From assembly GCA_944388175.1 (NCBI GenBank), contig CALXHR010000007.1, forward strand, positions 17,947-81,946: a stretch of DNA of 64,000 nt. The letters are read 5' to 3'. The position numbers were made by a program, and so were the translations under genes. The stretch comes from an uncultured Gemmiger sp. (GTDB lineage Bacteria; Bacillota; Clostridia; Oscillospirales; Ruminococcaceae). Below are positions 25,360 to 33,615 of the stretch, piece after piece. The notes under the pieces were generated by a model. That model saw only the letters and a program-made list of their open reading frames with translations. It ran no database searches and was not told the origin of the DNA. Positions within the stretch are counted from its first letter, which is position 1. Each line of letters begins with the position of its first letter.

Positions 25360-26772
25360 ATGGCACAGGGGGCGCCGCACACACACGGCGGCGGGCAGGT
25401 GGATTTTTCCCGCGGGGACGTGCGCCGCAGCGTGCTGGGCGTGGCCGCGCCGATGCTGGTGGCGCAGCTGCTCAACCTGCTGTACAACATCGTCGACCGC
25501 ATCTATATTGGCAAAATCCCCGGCGAGGGCACGGCCGCGCTGGCCGGGCTGGGGGTCTGCTTCCCGCTCATCACGCTGGTCACGGCGTTCACCAACCTGT
25601 TCGGCGTCGGCGGCGCGCCGCTGTGCGCCATCGCCCGCGGCCGGCAGGACCGCGAGGGCGCGGCCGGCATCATGACCAACGCCGCGTTCATGCTGGTGGC
25701 GTGCGGCGTGGCGCTGACGGCGCTGGGCCTTGTTTGGCAGCGCCCGCTGCTGTACCTGTTCGGCGCCAGCGACGCCACCTTTGCCTATGCGTCGGACTAC
25801 CTGACCCTCTACCTGCTGGGCACCGTGTTCGTCATGGTGTCGCTGGGGCTCAACCCCTATATCAACAGCCAGGGCTTTGCGCGCACCGGCATGCTGACGG
25901 TGCTGCTGGGCGCGGTGGCCAACATCGTGCTGGACCCCATCTTTATCTACGCCCTGGGTATGGGCGTGCGCGGCGCGGCGCTGGCCACCATTTTGTCGCA
26001 GGGGCTTTCGGCGTTGTGGGTGGTGCGGTTCCTCACCGGCCCCGACGCCGAGTTCCGCCTGCAACTGCGCGGTTTCCGGCCGGATTTTTCCTGCATCGGG
26101 CGCATCACGGCGCTGGGGGCTTCCAGCTTTGTGATGGCCTTTACCGACAGCCTGGTGCAGATGGCCTGCAACACCACGCTGCGCACCTTTGGGGGCGATC
26201 TGTACATCAGCGTCATGACGGTCATCAACTCGGTGCGGCAGATTGCCCAGACGCCGGTCATGGCGCTGTCCGACGGCGCGTCGCCGGCCATCAGCTACAA
26301 CTACGGCGCGCGCAACGTGCCCCGCGTGCGGCAGGCCATCCGCTTTATGACGCAGCTGGGCTTTGGGTACACGGCGCTGATCTGGGCGGCGGTGTCGCTG
26401 TTCCCGGCGGCGTTCATCGGCATCTTCAACCACGAGCCCGCGCTGCTGGCGGCGGCGATCCCGTCGCTGCACATCTACTTTTTCGGCTTTGTGATGATGG
26501 CGTTCCAGTTCAGCGGGCAGGGCGTCTTTAAATCGCTGGGCAAGGCGCGGCAGGCGATCTTTTTCTCGCTGCTGCGCAAGGCGTTCATCGTCGTGCCGCT
26601 CACGCTGACGCTGCCGCACGTGGCGGGCCTGGGCGTCAACGGCGTCTTTTTGGCGGAACCGATCTCCAACTGCGTGGGCGGGCTGGCCTGCTACCTGACG
26701 ATGCGCCACACCGTCGGACCGGAGCTGGCCCGCATGGAAGCGGACGCCGCCGCACAGGGGGTGCGCGCATGA
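25360..26772 (+). CDS. MATE family efflux transporter
   Basis: A 470-residue protein with about twelve membrane helices in two halves, the standard MATE size. The first helix region LLNLLYNIVDRIYIGKIPGEG and the later MALSDGASPAISYNYGARN (about residue 300) are characteristic of the Na+- or H+-driven MATE exporters, in particular the Firmicute DinF/MepA-like branch. It likely exports cationic drugs or metabolites; the substrate cannot be told. The ATG follows GAAAGGGG by 9 bases. It overlaps the next gene by 4 bases (ATGA). Confidence 0.93.
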   Translation: MAQGAPHTHGGGQVDFSRGDVRRSVLGVAAPMLVAQLLNLLYNIVDRIYIGKIPGEGTAALAGLGVCFPLITLVTAFTNLFGVGGAPLCAIARGRQDREGAAGIMTNAAFMLVACGVALTALGLVWQRPLLYLFGASDATFAYASDYLTLYLLGTVFVMVSLGLNPYINSQGFARTGMLTVLLGAVANIVLDPIFIYALGMGVRGAALATILSQGLSALWVVRFLTGPDAEFRLQLRGFRPDFSCIGRITALGASSFVMAFTDSLVQMACNTTLRTFGGDLYISVMTVINSVRQIAQTPVMALSDGASPAISYNYGARNVPRVRQAIRFMTQLGFGYTALIWAAVSLFPAAFIGIFNHEPALLAAAIPSLHIYFFGFVMMAFQFSGQGVFKSLGKARQAIFFSLLRKAFIVVPLTLTLPHVAGLGVNGVFLAEPISNCVGGLACYLTMRHTVGPELARMEADAAAQGVRA

Positions 26773-27293
26773 CGCCGCTGGCCGTCCGCCCGGCCGTGCC
26801 GGGCGACCTCGACGCGCTGGCCGGCATCTACTGCGCCGCCCGCGCTTTCATGGCGGCTTCCGGCAACCCGCGCCAGTGGGGCGCCACCCACCCGCCGCTT
26901 TCGCAGCTGGCCGGGGACATTGCGCGCGGGCAGCTGTATGCGCTGTGCGACGGCGCGCGGCCCTGCGCGGCCTTTGCGCTGGTGCCCGGGCCCGACCCGG
27001 CCTATGCGCAGATTGAGGGCGGGGCCTGGCGCAGCGACGCGCCCTATGCGGTCGTCCACCGGCTGGCATCCGACGGCAGCCGCCGCGGCGTGTTTGCCGC
27101 CGCGCTGGCTTTTTGCGCCGCGCAATGCCCCCACCTGCGCATCGACACCCACGCCGACAACCGCGTCATGCAGCATCTTGTCACCCGCGCAGGGTTCCAA
27201 TATTGCGGCGTCATCTACGTGCGGGACGCCGGGGCCCCCAGCCCGCGCCTGGCCTATGAGCGGCTGCCCGGCGAAGAGCTGGTACGGAAATAA
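26769..27293 (+). CDS. GNAT family N-acetyltransferase
   Basis: A 174-residue protein with the GNAT outline. The N-terminal strand-helix LAVRPAVPGDLDALAGIYCAA comes first. VHRLASDGSRRGVFAAAL (about residue 98) takes the place of the acetyl-CoA pyrophosphate loop, and the end segment HADNRVMQHLVTRAGFQYCG is typical of GNAT proteins acting on small molecules or peptide N-termini. The substrate is unknown. It is coupled to the MATE gene by a 4-base ATGA overlap, which could mean modification and export of the same compound, but this is only inference. Confidence 0.88.
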   Translation: MTPLAVRPAVPGDLDALAGIYCAARAFMAASGNPRQWGATHPPLSQLAGDIARGQLYALCDGARPCAAFALVPGPDPAYAQIEGGAWRSDAPYAVVHRLASDGSRRGVFAAALAFCAAQCPHLRIDTHADNRVMQHLVTRAGFQYCGVIYVRDAGAPSPRLAYERLPGEELVRK

Positions 27294-27341
27294 TTTTTCT
27301 GCTGTTTGTCATTTTCGCCAAAAAGAGCAACAAAAATGTAG

Positions 27342-27376
27342 TGAACACGCCACTTGCCATGGCGTGTTTTCTCTTT
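27342..27376. terminator. Bidirectional-looking terminator after GNAT gene
   Basis: GAACACGCCA, loop CTTGCC, TGGCGTGTTTTCTCTTTT forms a 9-bp stem with a T-rich tail. A TATACT-like box for the next gene follows at about 27377. Confidence 0.75.
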
Positions 27377-27443
27377 TATACTTATGGTAGATGGAAAATT
27401 TTTTCGCTCGCGGCAAAACTGCCGCCGGGGAAAGGGGCACGCA

Positions 27444-28292
27444 ATGGCTACCGGCGATTTTTGGGAACTGCTGCGTTCCCGCTACAATGAACTGACGCGC
27501 TCGGGCCGGCGGGTGGCCGACTACCTGGCCCAGCACGGGGAGGAAGCGCAATACCTTTCGATCTCGGCGCTGGGGGCGGCCTGCGGCGTGGCCGAAGCCA
27601 CGATTTTCCGCTTTTGCCGGGCGCTGGGCTTTGCCGGGTACAATGAGATGAAAATCGCCCTGGCGCGCGCCAACGCGGCCCCCGGCGCGGCGTTCCGCTA
27701 TGAACTGCAACCCGGCACCGACACCGCCACGCTGTGCACCCACGCCAGCGCCGTGGCGCTGGAAGCGATCCACGGCACGCGCGCCGTGCTGGACCCCGCC
27801 GCCGTGGACGAAGCCGCCGCGCTGCTGCAAAACGCGCGGCAGGTCTACTGTTTTGGCCAGGGCGGCAGCCAGCTGCTGGCCAACGATATCTGGGCGCGGT
27901 TTGCTTCGGTCTCCAACAAATTCCACACGGCGGGCGACAGCCACATGCAGACGATCTGCGCCAGCCTGATGGGCCCGGGGGACGTGGTATTGTATGTGTC
28001 GTACTCCGGCTCAACCCGCGACATGATGGAGACGCTGCACATTGCCAAAAATAACGGCGTATCCGTCATTTTGTTCACGCACAACGCCGGTTCACCCGGC
28101 GCGGCGCTGGCCGACGTGGTGCTTTTGTGCGGCGCGCCCGAAAGCCCGCTGGACAGCGCCAGCATTGCGGCCAAGATCGCCGTGCTGTTTGCCGCCGAAG
28201 TGTTGGAGATGCGTTTTACCCTCGATAACCGTGACGAAGCCGCCCGCGCGCGCGAACGCACGCGCCGCGCGCTGGACGGTAAGCACCTGTAA
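27444..28292 (+). CDS. MurR/RpiR family transcriptional regulator
   Basis: A 282-residue regulator with an N-terminal helix-turn-helix (about residues 1-78; LSISALGAACGVAEATIFRFCRALGF) and a C-terminal SIS domain (about 110-260). The sugar-phosphate site appears as FGQGGSQLLAND and YVSYSGSTRDMMETLHIAK. Members usually sense a phosphosugar and repress genes for amino sugar or pentose use. No obvious target gene is adjacent, so it may act at a distance. The start ATG follows GGGGAAAGGGG. Gene alone between terminators. Confidence 0.92.
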   Translation: MATGDFWELLRSRYNELTRSGRRVADYLAQHGEEAQYLSISALGAACGVAEATIFRFCRALGFAGYNEMKIALARANAAPGAAFRYELQPGTDTATLCTHASAVALEAIHGTRAVLDPAAVDEAAALLQNARQVYCFGQGGSQLLANDIWARFASVSNKFHTAGDSHMQTICASLMGPGDVVLYVSYSGSTRDMMETLHIAKNNGVSVILFTHNAGSPGAALADVVLLCGAPESPLDSASIAAKIAVLFAAEVLEMRFTLDNRDEAARARERTRRALDGKHL

Positions 28293-28308
28293 GTGCCCTG
28301 CCCCCCAG

Positions 28309-28352
28309 CAAACGCCCCCGCCGCCCGTTCCCGGGCGGCGGGGGCGTTTGCC
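28309..28352. terminator. Bidirectional terminator between rpiR-type gene and uvrA paralogue
   Basis: AAACGCCCCCGCCGCCCG and CGGGCGGCGGGGGCGTTT form an 18-bp stem around a TTCC-type loop, with A and T runs at the two ends, between convergent genes. Confidence 0.85.
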
Positions 28353-28363
28353 ATAACAGCCGT

Positions 28364-30844
28364 TTACCGCAAAAAGCGGCCGGTGACGCTTTGGGGCGCG
28401 GCAGCGACTTCCTCCGGCGTGCCGGCGGCCACAATGCGCCCGCCCGCCGCGCCGCCGCCGGGGCCCATGTCGAGAATCCAGTCGGCGCTGCGGATGACGT
28501 CGAGGTCGTGCTCGATAACGACGACGGTGGCCCCGGCGTCCAGCAGTGTCTGGAACACGCCCAACAGCACACGCACGTCCAGCGGGTGCAGGCCGATGGT
28601 CGGCTCGTCAAACACAAAGACGGTATCGCCCTGGCCGCGGCCCATCTCGCTGGCGAGTTTCAGGCGCTGCGCTTCCCCGCCCGAAAGGCTGGGTGTCGCT
28701 TCGCCCAGCGTCAGGTAGCCCAGCCCCAGGCGGTCCAGCACTTCCAGGCGCTGGCGCACCAGCTTCATATCGCGGCAGGCGTCCAGCGCGCGGTGCACGT
28801 CCATGGCCATCAGCGCGGGCAGCGGCCACACCGGCCCGCCCTTGGGCCCGGCGCAGACCTGCGCGGCTTCCCGCGCATAGCGCGCGCCGCGGCAGTCCGG
28901 GCAGGGGATGTCGACGTCGGGCAAAAACTGCACGTCGAGGCTGATAACGCCGGTGCCGTCGCAGGTGGGGCAGCGCAGCCGCCCCGTGTTGTAAGAGAAA
29001 TCCCCCGCTTTGTAGCCGAGCTCTTTGGCGCGGGGCTGGCGGGCGTAAATTTTGCGCAGTTCGTCGTGCACGCCGGCGTAGGTGGCCACGGTGGAGCGCA
29101 CATTGATGCCGATGGGCGTGGCGTCGATGAGCTTGACGCGCGCGATGCCCGGCGCATCGACGCTGTGCACGTGCGCGGGCAGTGGCTGCCCGGCCGCGGC
29201 GGCCTGCAAAGCGGGCACGAGACTTTCCAGAATCAACGTCGTCTTGCCGGACCCCGACACCCCCGTGACGACGGTCAGCCGCCCTTTGGGCAGCGCGGCG
29301 TCCAGCGGCTGCACGGTGTGGATGGCCCCGGTCGCCAGGCGGATCATCCCTTGCGCGAACACCTCCTGCCGCGGGCAGCGCGGGCGCAGCGGCGCGGCGG
29401 TACCCGGCGCCAAAAACGGCCCGATGCGCGACGCCGGGTTTTGGGCCAGCGCCGCCGGGGACCCCTGCGCAAGGACGGTGCCGCCGTCCGCGCCCGCGCC
29501 GGGGCCCAGCTCGACGATCTGGTCGGCGTGGGCCAGCACCTGGGTGTCGTGGTCCACCAGCAGCACGGTGTTGCCGTCGGCCACCAGGTCGTCCATGACG
29601 GCGGTCAGCCCCTTGAGGTTGGCCGGGTGCAGGCCGATGGACGGCTCGTCCAATACGTACAGCACGCCGGTGGTGCGGTTGCGCACGGCGCGGGCCAGCT
29701 GCATGCGCTGGCGCTCGCCGGTGGAAAGCGTCGACGCTGCGCGGTCCAGCGCCAGGTAGCCCAGCCCCAGGTCCAGCAGGCGCGCGGCCGCCCCGGCAAA
29801 CGCCGCGCAGATGCTCTGCGCCAGGGGGCGCATCTCGGCCGGCAGGGTGTCCGGCACGCCGGCAACCCAGGCGTTCAGTTCTTCCAGCGTCATGCGGCAG
29901 GCTTCGTCCAGGCCGATGCCCCGCACCAGCGGCGCGCGGGCCGCCGCGCACAGCCGGGTGCCGCCGCAGTCGGGGCAGGGGTCCTCGCGCAGAAACTTCT
30001 CCACCCGTTTCATGCCTTTTTCGTCCTTGACTTTGGCCAGGGCGTTTTCCACCGTGTGCACGGCGCTGTAGTAAGTAAAGTCCAGCTCGGCAAAATCGTC
30101 GGAGTTTTTGGCGCGGTACAAAATGTGTTTTTTGACGGCCGGGCCGTCGTAGACGATCTCCTTTTCGGCGTCGGTCAGCTCGCAAAACGGCACGTCGGTG
30201 CGCACGCCCATGGCGCGGCAGACGTCCACCATCAGCGACCACATCAGCGTGTTCCACGGCGCGACGGCCCCCTGCTCAATGGTCAGAGTTTCGTCCGGCA
30301 CCAGCGTGGCGCGGTCCACCGTGCGCACGATGCCGGTGCCGCCGCAGCTGCGGCAGGCGCCCTGACTGTTGAAGGCCAGTTCCTCGGCGCTGGGGGCGTA
30401 AAAGTGCGCACCGCAGGTGGGGCAGACGAGTTCCTGCCCGGCGGCCACGGCCAGCGTGGGGGCCAGGTAGTGCCCGTCGGGGCAGCGGTGGCTGGCAACG
30501 CGGCTGTACAGCAGCCGCAGGCTGTTCAGCAGCTCGGTCCCGGTGCCGAAGGTGCTGCGGATGCCCGGCACGCCGGGGCGCTGGTGCAGCGCCAGCGCGG
30601 CCGGCACATAGCGCACGGCGTCGACGTCGGCGCGCGCGGCCTGCGTCATGCGCCGCCGCGTGTAGGTGGACAGTGATTCCAGGTACCGGCGCGAACCCTC
30701 GGCGTACAAAACGCCGAGCGCCAGCGACGACTTGCCCGACCCCGACACCCCGGCCACGCCGACGATGCCGTGCAGCGGGATGTCGACGTCGATGTTTTTT
30801 AGGTTGTGTACGCGCGCGCCGCGTACCTCAATGGCGTCCGCCAT
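28364..30844 (-). CDS. UvrA-like ABC ATPase (UvrA2-type excinuclease paralogue)
   Basis: An 826-residue double ABC ATPase of the UvrA family. Each half has Walker A (GVSGSGKSS near residue 32; GVSGSGKTT near 520), a signature (LSTGERQRMQLARA and LSGGEAQRLKLASE) and Walker B (YVLDEPSIGLHP and FVFDEPTIGLHP). Zinc modules are CPTCGAH with CRSCGGTG and CPDCGGTR, and CPTCDGTG with CPDCRGAR. True UvrA is about 940 residues. This shorter form fits the UvrA2/drug-resistance type class, which lacks or reduces the UvrB-binding region. It may assist DNA repair or tolerate DNA-binding drugs. A minus-strand TATAAT box lies at 30883-30888. Confidence 0.92.
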   Translation of the reverse strand: MADAIEVRGARVHNLKNIDVDIPLHGIVGVAGVSGSGKSSLALGVLYAEGSRRYLESLSTYTRRRMTQAARADVDAVRYVPAALALHQRPGVPGIRSTFGTGTELLNSLRLLYSRVASHRCPDGHYLAPTLAVAAGQELVCPTCGAHFYAPSAEELAFNSQGACRSCGGTGIVRTVDRATLVPDETLTIEQGAVAPWNTLMWSLMVDVCRAMGVRTDVPFCELTDAEKEIVYDGPAVKKHILYRAKNSDDFAELDFTYYSAVHTVENALAKVKDEKGMKRVEKFLREDPCPDCGGTRLCAAARAPLVRGIGLDEACRMTLEELNAWVAGVPDTLPAEMRPLAQSICAAFAGAAARLLDLGLGYLALDRAASTLSTGERQRMQLARAVRNRTTGVLYVLDEPSIGLHPANLKGLTAVMDDLVADGNTVLLVDHDTQVLAHADQIVELGPGAGADGGTVLAQGSPAALAQNPASRIGPFLAPGTAAPLRPRCPRQEVFAQGMIRLATGAIHTVQPLDAALPKGRLTVVTGVSGSGKTTLILESLVPALQAAAAGQPLPAHVHSVDAPGIARVKLIDATPIGINVRSTVATYAGVHDELRKIYARQPRAKELGYKAGDFSYNTGRLRCPTCDGTGVISLDVQFLPDVDIPCPDCRGARYAREAAQVCAGPKGGPVWPLPALMAMDVHRALDACRDMKLVRQRLEVLDRLGLGYLTLGEATPSLSGGEAQRLKLASEMGRGQGDTVFVFDEPTIGLHPLDVRVLLGVFQTLLDAGATVVVIEHDLDVIRSADWILDMGPGGGAAGGRIVAAGTPEEVAAAPQSVTGRFLR

Positions 30845-30928
30845 GGAGCGTTCCCCCTTTTTGGTTTGTAACGTTTGGTTTTATTATACCATCTGCGGCG
30901 CAGCCCGCAACCCCCGGCAAAAAAGGCG

Positions 30929-30957
30929 TTGCGCCCCGCGCCGCAGTGTGCTATCGT
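30929..30957 (+). promoter_or_regulatory. Promoter of the esterase gene
   Basis: TTGCGC (30929-30934), 17 bases, TATCGT (30952-30957), about 35 bases before the esterase start. Divergent from the uvrA paralogue promoter. Confidence 0.5.
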
Positions 30958-30991
30958 GTATACAAACGCACAGAAAGAGGTGTCTTTCCCC

Positions 30992-31822
30992 ATGGCATTG
31001 CTGCAAGTCAACTATGTTTCCCGCGCGCTGATGCGCACCGTGACGCTTCACGTCGTGCTGCCGGTGGACAAGTTCGCGTCGGAGCACGCGCCCTACCGCC
31101 CGGCGCGCGCCTTCCCCACGCTGTACCTGCTGCACGGGCTGCTGGGCAACTACACCGACTGGGTCACCGGCACCCGCGTGCAGCGCTGGGCCGAGGCGCG
31201 CGACCTGGCCGTCGTCATGCCCAGCGGCGACAACCGTTTCTACGTCGACCAGCCCGGCACCCACGACCTGTACGGCGAGTTTATCGGCCGCGAACTGGTC
31301 GAGATCACCCGCCGCATGTTCCCGCTGTCCCCCCGGCGGGAGGATACGTTCATCGGGGGGCTTTCGATGGGCGGGTACGGCGCGCTGCGCAACGGGTTAA
31401 AGTACCACGATACCTTTGGGGCGGTGGCGGCGCTTTCCACGGCCAACATCGTCGCGCGCATGGACCGTTTTACCGACGGCGCGCCCAATTTCAACAAACG
31501 CACCGCCTACCTGGAAGGGCTGTTCGGCCCGCGCACGGGCATCCCCGGCAGCGACGCCGACCTGGCGGCGCTGGCGCGCAAGCTGCGCGGCCTGCCCGAC
31601 GAACAGCCCCGCATCTACCTGGCGTGCGGCGATGCCGACGACCTGCTGGACCTGAACGTGCAGCTGCGCGACGAACTGCGCGCCGACGGCTTTGCCGTGA
31701 CCTGGCGGCAGGCCCCCGGCGGGCATGAGTGGGATTTCTGGGACAGCCAGATCCGCCAGGTCATCGACTGGCTGCCGCTGGACGGCGGCGAAAGTGGTAT
31801 CAACAGCGGGCATATCCGCTGA
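30992..31822 (+). CDS. Alpha/beta-hydrolase, esterase D/tributyrin esterase-like
   Basis: A 276-residue alpha/beta-hydrolase of the putative esterase (EstA/S-formylglutathione hydrolase-like) family. The oxyanion region LYLLHGLLGNYTDW (about residue 47) precedes the nucleophile elbow GGLSMGGYGALR with Ser near 118. The acid is probably in the ACGDADDLLD segment (about 212) and the His in PGGHEWDFW (about 247). It should hydrolyse short acyl or aryl esters in the cytoplasm; no signal peptide is seen. The start ATG follows AAAGAGGTG. The gene is monocistronic as far as can be seen. Confidence 0.9.
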   Translation: MALLQVNYVSRALMRTVTLHVVLPVDKFASEHAPYRPARAFPTLYLLHGLLGNYTDWVTGTRVQRWAEARDLAVVMPSGDNRFYVDQPGTHDLYGEFIGRELVEITRRMFPLSPRREDTFIGGLSMGGYGALRNGLKYHDTFGAVAALSTANIVARMDRFTDGAPNFNKRTAYLEGLFGPRTGIPGSDADLAALARKLRGLPDEQPRIYLACGDADDLLDLNVQLRDELRADGFAVTWRQAPGGHEWDFWDSQIRQVIDWLPLDGGESGINSGHIR

Positions 31823-31829
31823 CGCCCGG

Positions 31830-31858
31830 TTTACGCCGCGCCCCGCGCGTGCTATACT
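31830..31858 (+). promoter_or_regulatory. Promoter of the flavodoxin gene
   Basis: TTTACG (31830-31835), 17-base spacer, TATACT (31853-31858). The transcript would have a leader of about 240 bases before flavodoxin. Confidence 0.7.
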
Positions 31859-31865
31859 AAGGGGG

Positions 31866-32108
31866 TACCGGAGCCATCCCCAGCACGGTCTTATTCTGCG
31901 AAAAATCAACGTCTGCTGCGTTATCGAAGCCTGGCAATGCACCATATCCCTGCGGTTTTGCGCCCTGCATCCGTTGCTTTTCAGCGAATTTTCCAGCGCT
32001 TTTGATGGATCAGATACCCCGTGGACAAGCGGCCCCCGCGCCGCCCCCTGCCGCCCGGCCCCCGTGCCGGGTGTGCGGTTTTTGCTTTTGGGAAAGGAGT
32101 TGTACCCT
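31866..32108 (+). other. Long leader of the flavodoxin gene
   Basis: About 240 bases between promoter and start codon. The central 31880-32010 part is less GC-rich than its surroundings and has no coding frame that I can support. Near the end CCCGGC/GCCGGG makes a hairpin followed by TGTGCGGTTTTTGCTTTT (about 32057-32094), similar to a terminator, directly before the GGAAAGGAG ribosome-binding site. This could be an attenuator; no known riboswitch motif was recognised. Confidence 0.4.
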
Positions 32109-32582
32109 ATGGCACACAATATTTTGATCGCGTATTTTTCCGCCAGCGGCGTGACGGCCCACGCCGCGCAGGCCATGGCCGACGCCGTCGGCGCCGATTT
32201 GTTTGAGATCCGCCCGCAGCAGCCCTACACCGCCGCCGACCTCGACTGGCGCAACAAGCAGAGCCGCAGCTCGCGCGAGATGACCGACCCCGACGCCCGC
32301 CCGGCGATGGCCGCGCCCGCGCCCGACCTGGCGGGGTACGACACGGTGTTCGTCGGGTTCCCCATCTGGTGGGGCGTCGAGCCGCGCGTGGTGGATACCT
32401 TTTTGGAAAGTTGCGACTTTACCGGCAAAACGCTGATCCCCTTTGCGACGTCGGGCGGCAGCGGCATGCCCTACGCGCAGAACCACCTGCAGACGACCTA
32501 CCCCACCCTGCCCTGGCGCACGGGCGCGCGCGTCGGCATCGACGACGCCGCCGCCTGGGCGCAGCGCGCGCTGCAGGGGTGA
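32109..32582 (+). CDS. Flavodoxin
   Basis: A 157-residue flavodoxin-like FMN protein. The phosphate-binding loop is FSASGVTAHAA (about residue 9), near the usual T/SxTGxT; the isoalloxazine-stacking region is VGFPIWWGVEPRVVDTFLE (about 79). The ending PFATSGGSGMPYAQ is typical of the short flavodoxins of gut Firmicutes annotated as flavodoxin/NAD(P)H-dependent oxidoreductase. It likely carries electrons between low-potential donors and reductases. The ATG follows GGAAAGGAG. A long leader separates it from its promoter. Confidence 0.9.
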   Translation: MAHNILIAYFSASGVTAHAAQAMADAVGADLFEIRPQQPYTAADLDWRNKQSRSSREMTDPDARPAMAAPAPDLAGYDTVFVGFPIWWGVEPRVVDTFLESCDFTGKTLIPFATSGGSGMPYAQNHLQTTYPTLPWRTGARVGIDDAAAWAQRALQG

Positions 32583-32670
32583 CGGAACCACCCCGCCAAA
32601 ACCAAACCTGCCGTCCGTGAAACGGTACGGGGATTGCCTGTTCACGGTTTGCATGACGTTTATCTTGCAT

Positions 32671-32754
32671 TGTAGGGCGGGGTCTTGACCCCGCCGCACA
32701 TTATAAATTTTTTGAAAAATCGTTGGTTCGGCGGGCGTGAACGCCCGCCCTACA
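32671..32754. repeat. Palindromic element with TGTAGGGCGGG inverted ends, unit 1
   Basis: About 84 bases bounded by TGTAGGGCGGG and CCCGCCCTACA. Inside, two hairpins (GCGGGGTCTTGACCCCGC and GGCGGGCGTGAACGCCCGCC) flank an AT-rich centre. Close copies lie at 39823-39905 and from 63924 to the window end. Confidence 0.85.
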
Positions 32755-33012
32755 AACCGGCGGGAACGGGCAATTTTCCCACAAACCCCGCACGGCCGTT
32801 CACCCCTGCCGGGCGGCATCTATGCCGCCCCTACAAATAAAGGTACCACGTACACGAACCAAAAAACGTTGCCCCGTGGCAAACGGCCACGGGCCGCATG
32901 CATGCCGCCCCTACGAACCTACCGGGAACGGCAGGTAAACGGGCAAGGCAGATGCCCGCCGCAAACCGGCACGGCGGGGTCAAGACCCTGCCCTACATTC
33001 CACATTATCGGT
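32755..33012. repeat. Mosaic of short palindromic repeat modules
   Basis: No gene. It holds GGGCGGCATCTATGCCGCCC (about 32816) and GGGCCGCATGCATGCCGCCC (about 32893), each next to CTAC, linkers such as AACGGGCAAGGCAG, and an inverted half unit GGCGGGGTCAAGACCCTGCC (about 32973). The same modules recur at 39.2-39.9, 45.6-46.0 and 63.8-64 kb. Confidence 0.8.
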
Positions 33013-33019
33013 AAACGCA

Positions 33020-33062
33020 ATCGCCCCCGGGGCGGCCGCACGGCCGCCCCGGGGGCGTGGTT
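33020..33062. terminator. Large hairpin downstream of nitroreductase
   Basis: CGCCCCCGGGGCGGCCG and CGGCCGCCCCGGGGGCG pair over 17 bases with a short CA loop. On the minus strand it ends the xfp-nitroreductase transcript. Confidence 0.75.
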
Positions 33063-33075
33063 TTGCTGTGGGGTT

Positions 33076-33588
33076 TTACAGGTAGCGCACCGTTTCGGCC
33101 AGCGGTTTGCGCTGGCTGTGGGGCGGCAGCGGGCCGGCGTCCGGCGCGGCGTAGCCCAGGTCCAGCAGCATCAGCACCTGCTCGTTTGCCGGCAGGGCAA
33201 AGGCTTTGGCAGCTTCGGCCGGGTCAAAGCGGTTGAGCCAGCAGCTGTCCACACCGGCGTTGCAGGCGGCCAGCATCATGTGGGTGGCCACAATGGCCGC
33301 ATCCTCGATGCCGGAATCGCGGCCCCCGCCGGGATACTGGTAGACGTTCTCGCTGTCAAAGGCCACCAGCAGCACGGTGGGCGCGCCGTAGCGGCAGGGC
33401 GTCAGCGCATCGATTTTGGCCAGACCTTCAGGCGACTGCACGACGTAAATTTTCTGCTCCTGCAGATTTTTGGCCGTGGGGGCCAGACGTCCGGCTTCCA
33501 GAATGGCCTGCAGGGCGGCAGGATCCACCGGGCGGCCGTCATACTTTTTGCAGGCGTAGCGGCGGGCGACGACATCGGTAAATTCCAT
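33076..33588 (-). CDS. Nitroreductase family protein
   Basis: A 170-residue FMN-dependent nitroreductase-like protein. The N-terminal FTDVVARRYACKKYDGRPVD with the RRYxxKKY pattern binds FMN phosphate. GRLAPTAKNLQEQKIYVV continues the family motif, and the GIEDAAIVATHMMLAACNAGVDSCWL segment is typical. It probably reduces quinones, nitro or flavin compounds with NAD(P)H; the natural substrate is unknown. It follows the phosphoketolase gene after 27 bases on the same strand and has its own GGAAAGGAG site. Confidence 0.92.
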   Translation of the reverse strand: MEFTDVVARRYACKKYDGRPVDPAALQAILEAGRLAPTAKNLQEQKIYVVQSPEGLAKIDALTPCRYGAPTVLLVAFDSENVYQYPGGGRDSGIEDAAIVATHMMLAACNAGVDSCWLNRFDPAEAAKAFALPANEQVLMLLDLGYAAPDAGPLPPHSQRKPLAETVRYL

Positions 33589-33615
33589 GGTCAGCGCTCC
33601 TTTCCCCCCAAAAAA

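Noticed and set aside
28364-30844. Main UvrA excinuclease
   Set aside because: It is about 110 residues shorter than UvrA and has no uvrB or uvrC neighbours; the paralogue class fits better.
31866-32010. Remnant of a transposase gene in the flavodoxin leader
   Set aside because: The different composition was suggestive, but neither strand gives a recognisable protein fragment.
32671-33012. CRISPR array
   Set aside because: Repeats are palindromic modules in both orientations with unequal spacing and no cas genes.
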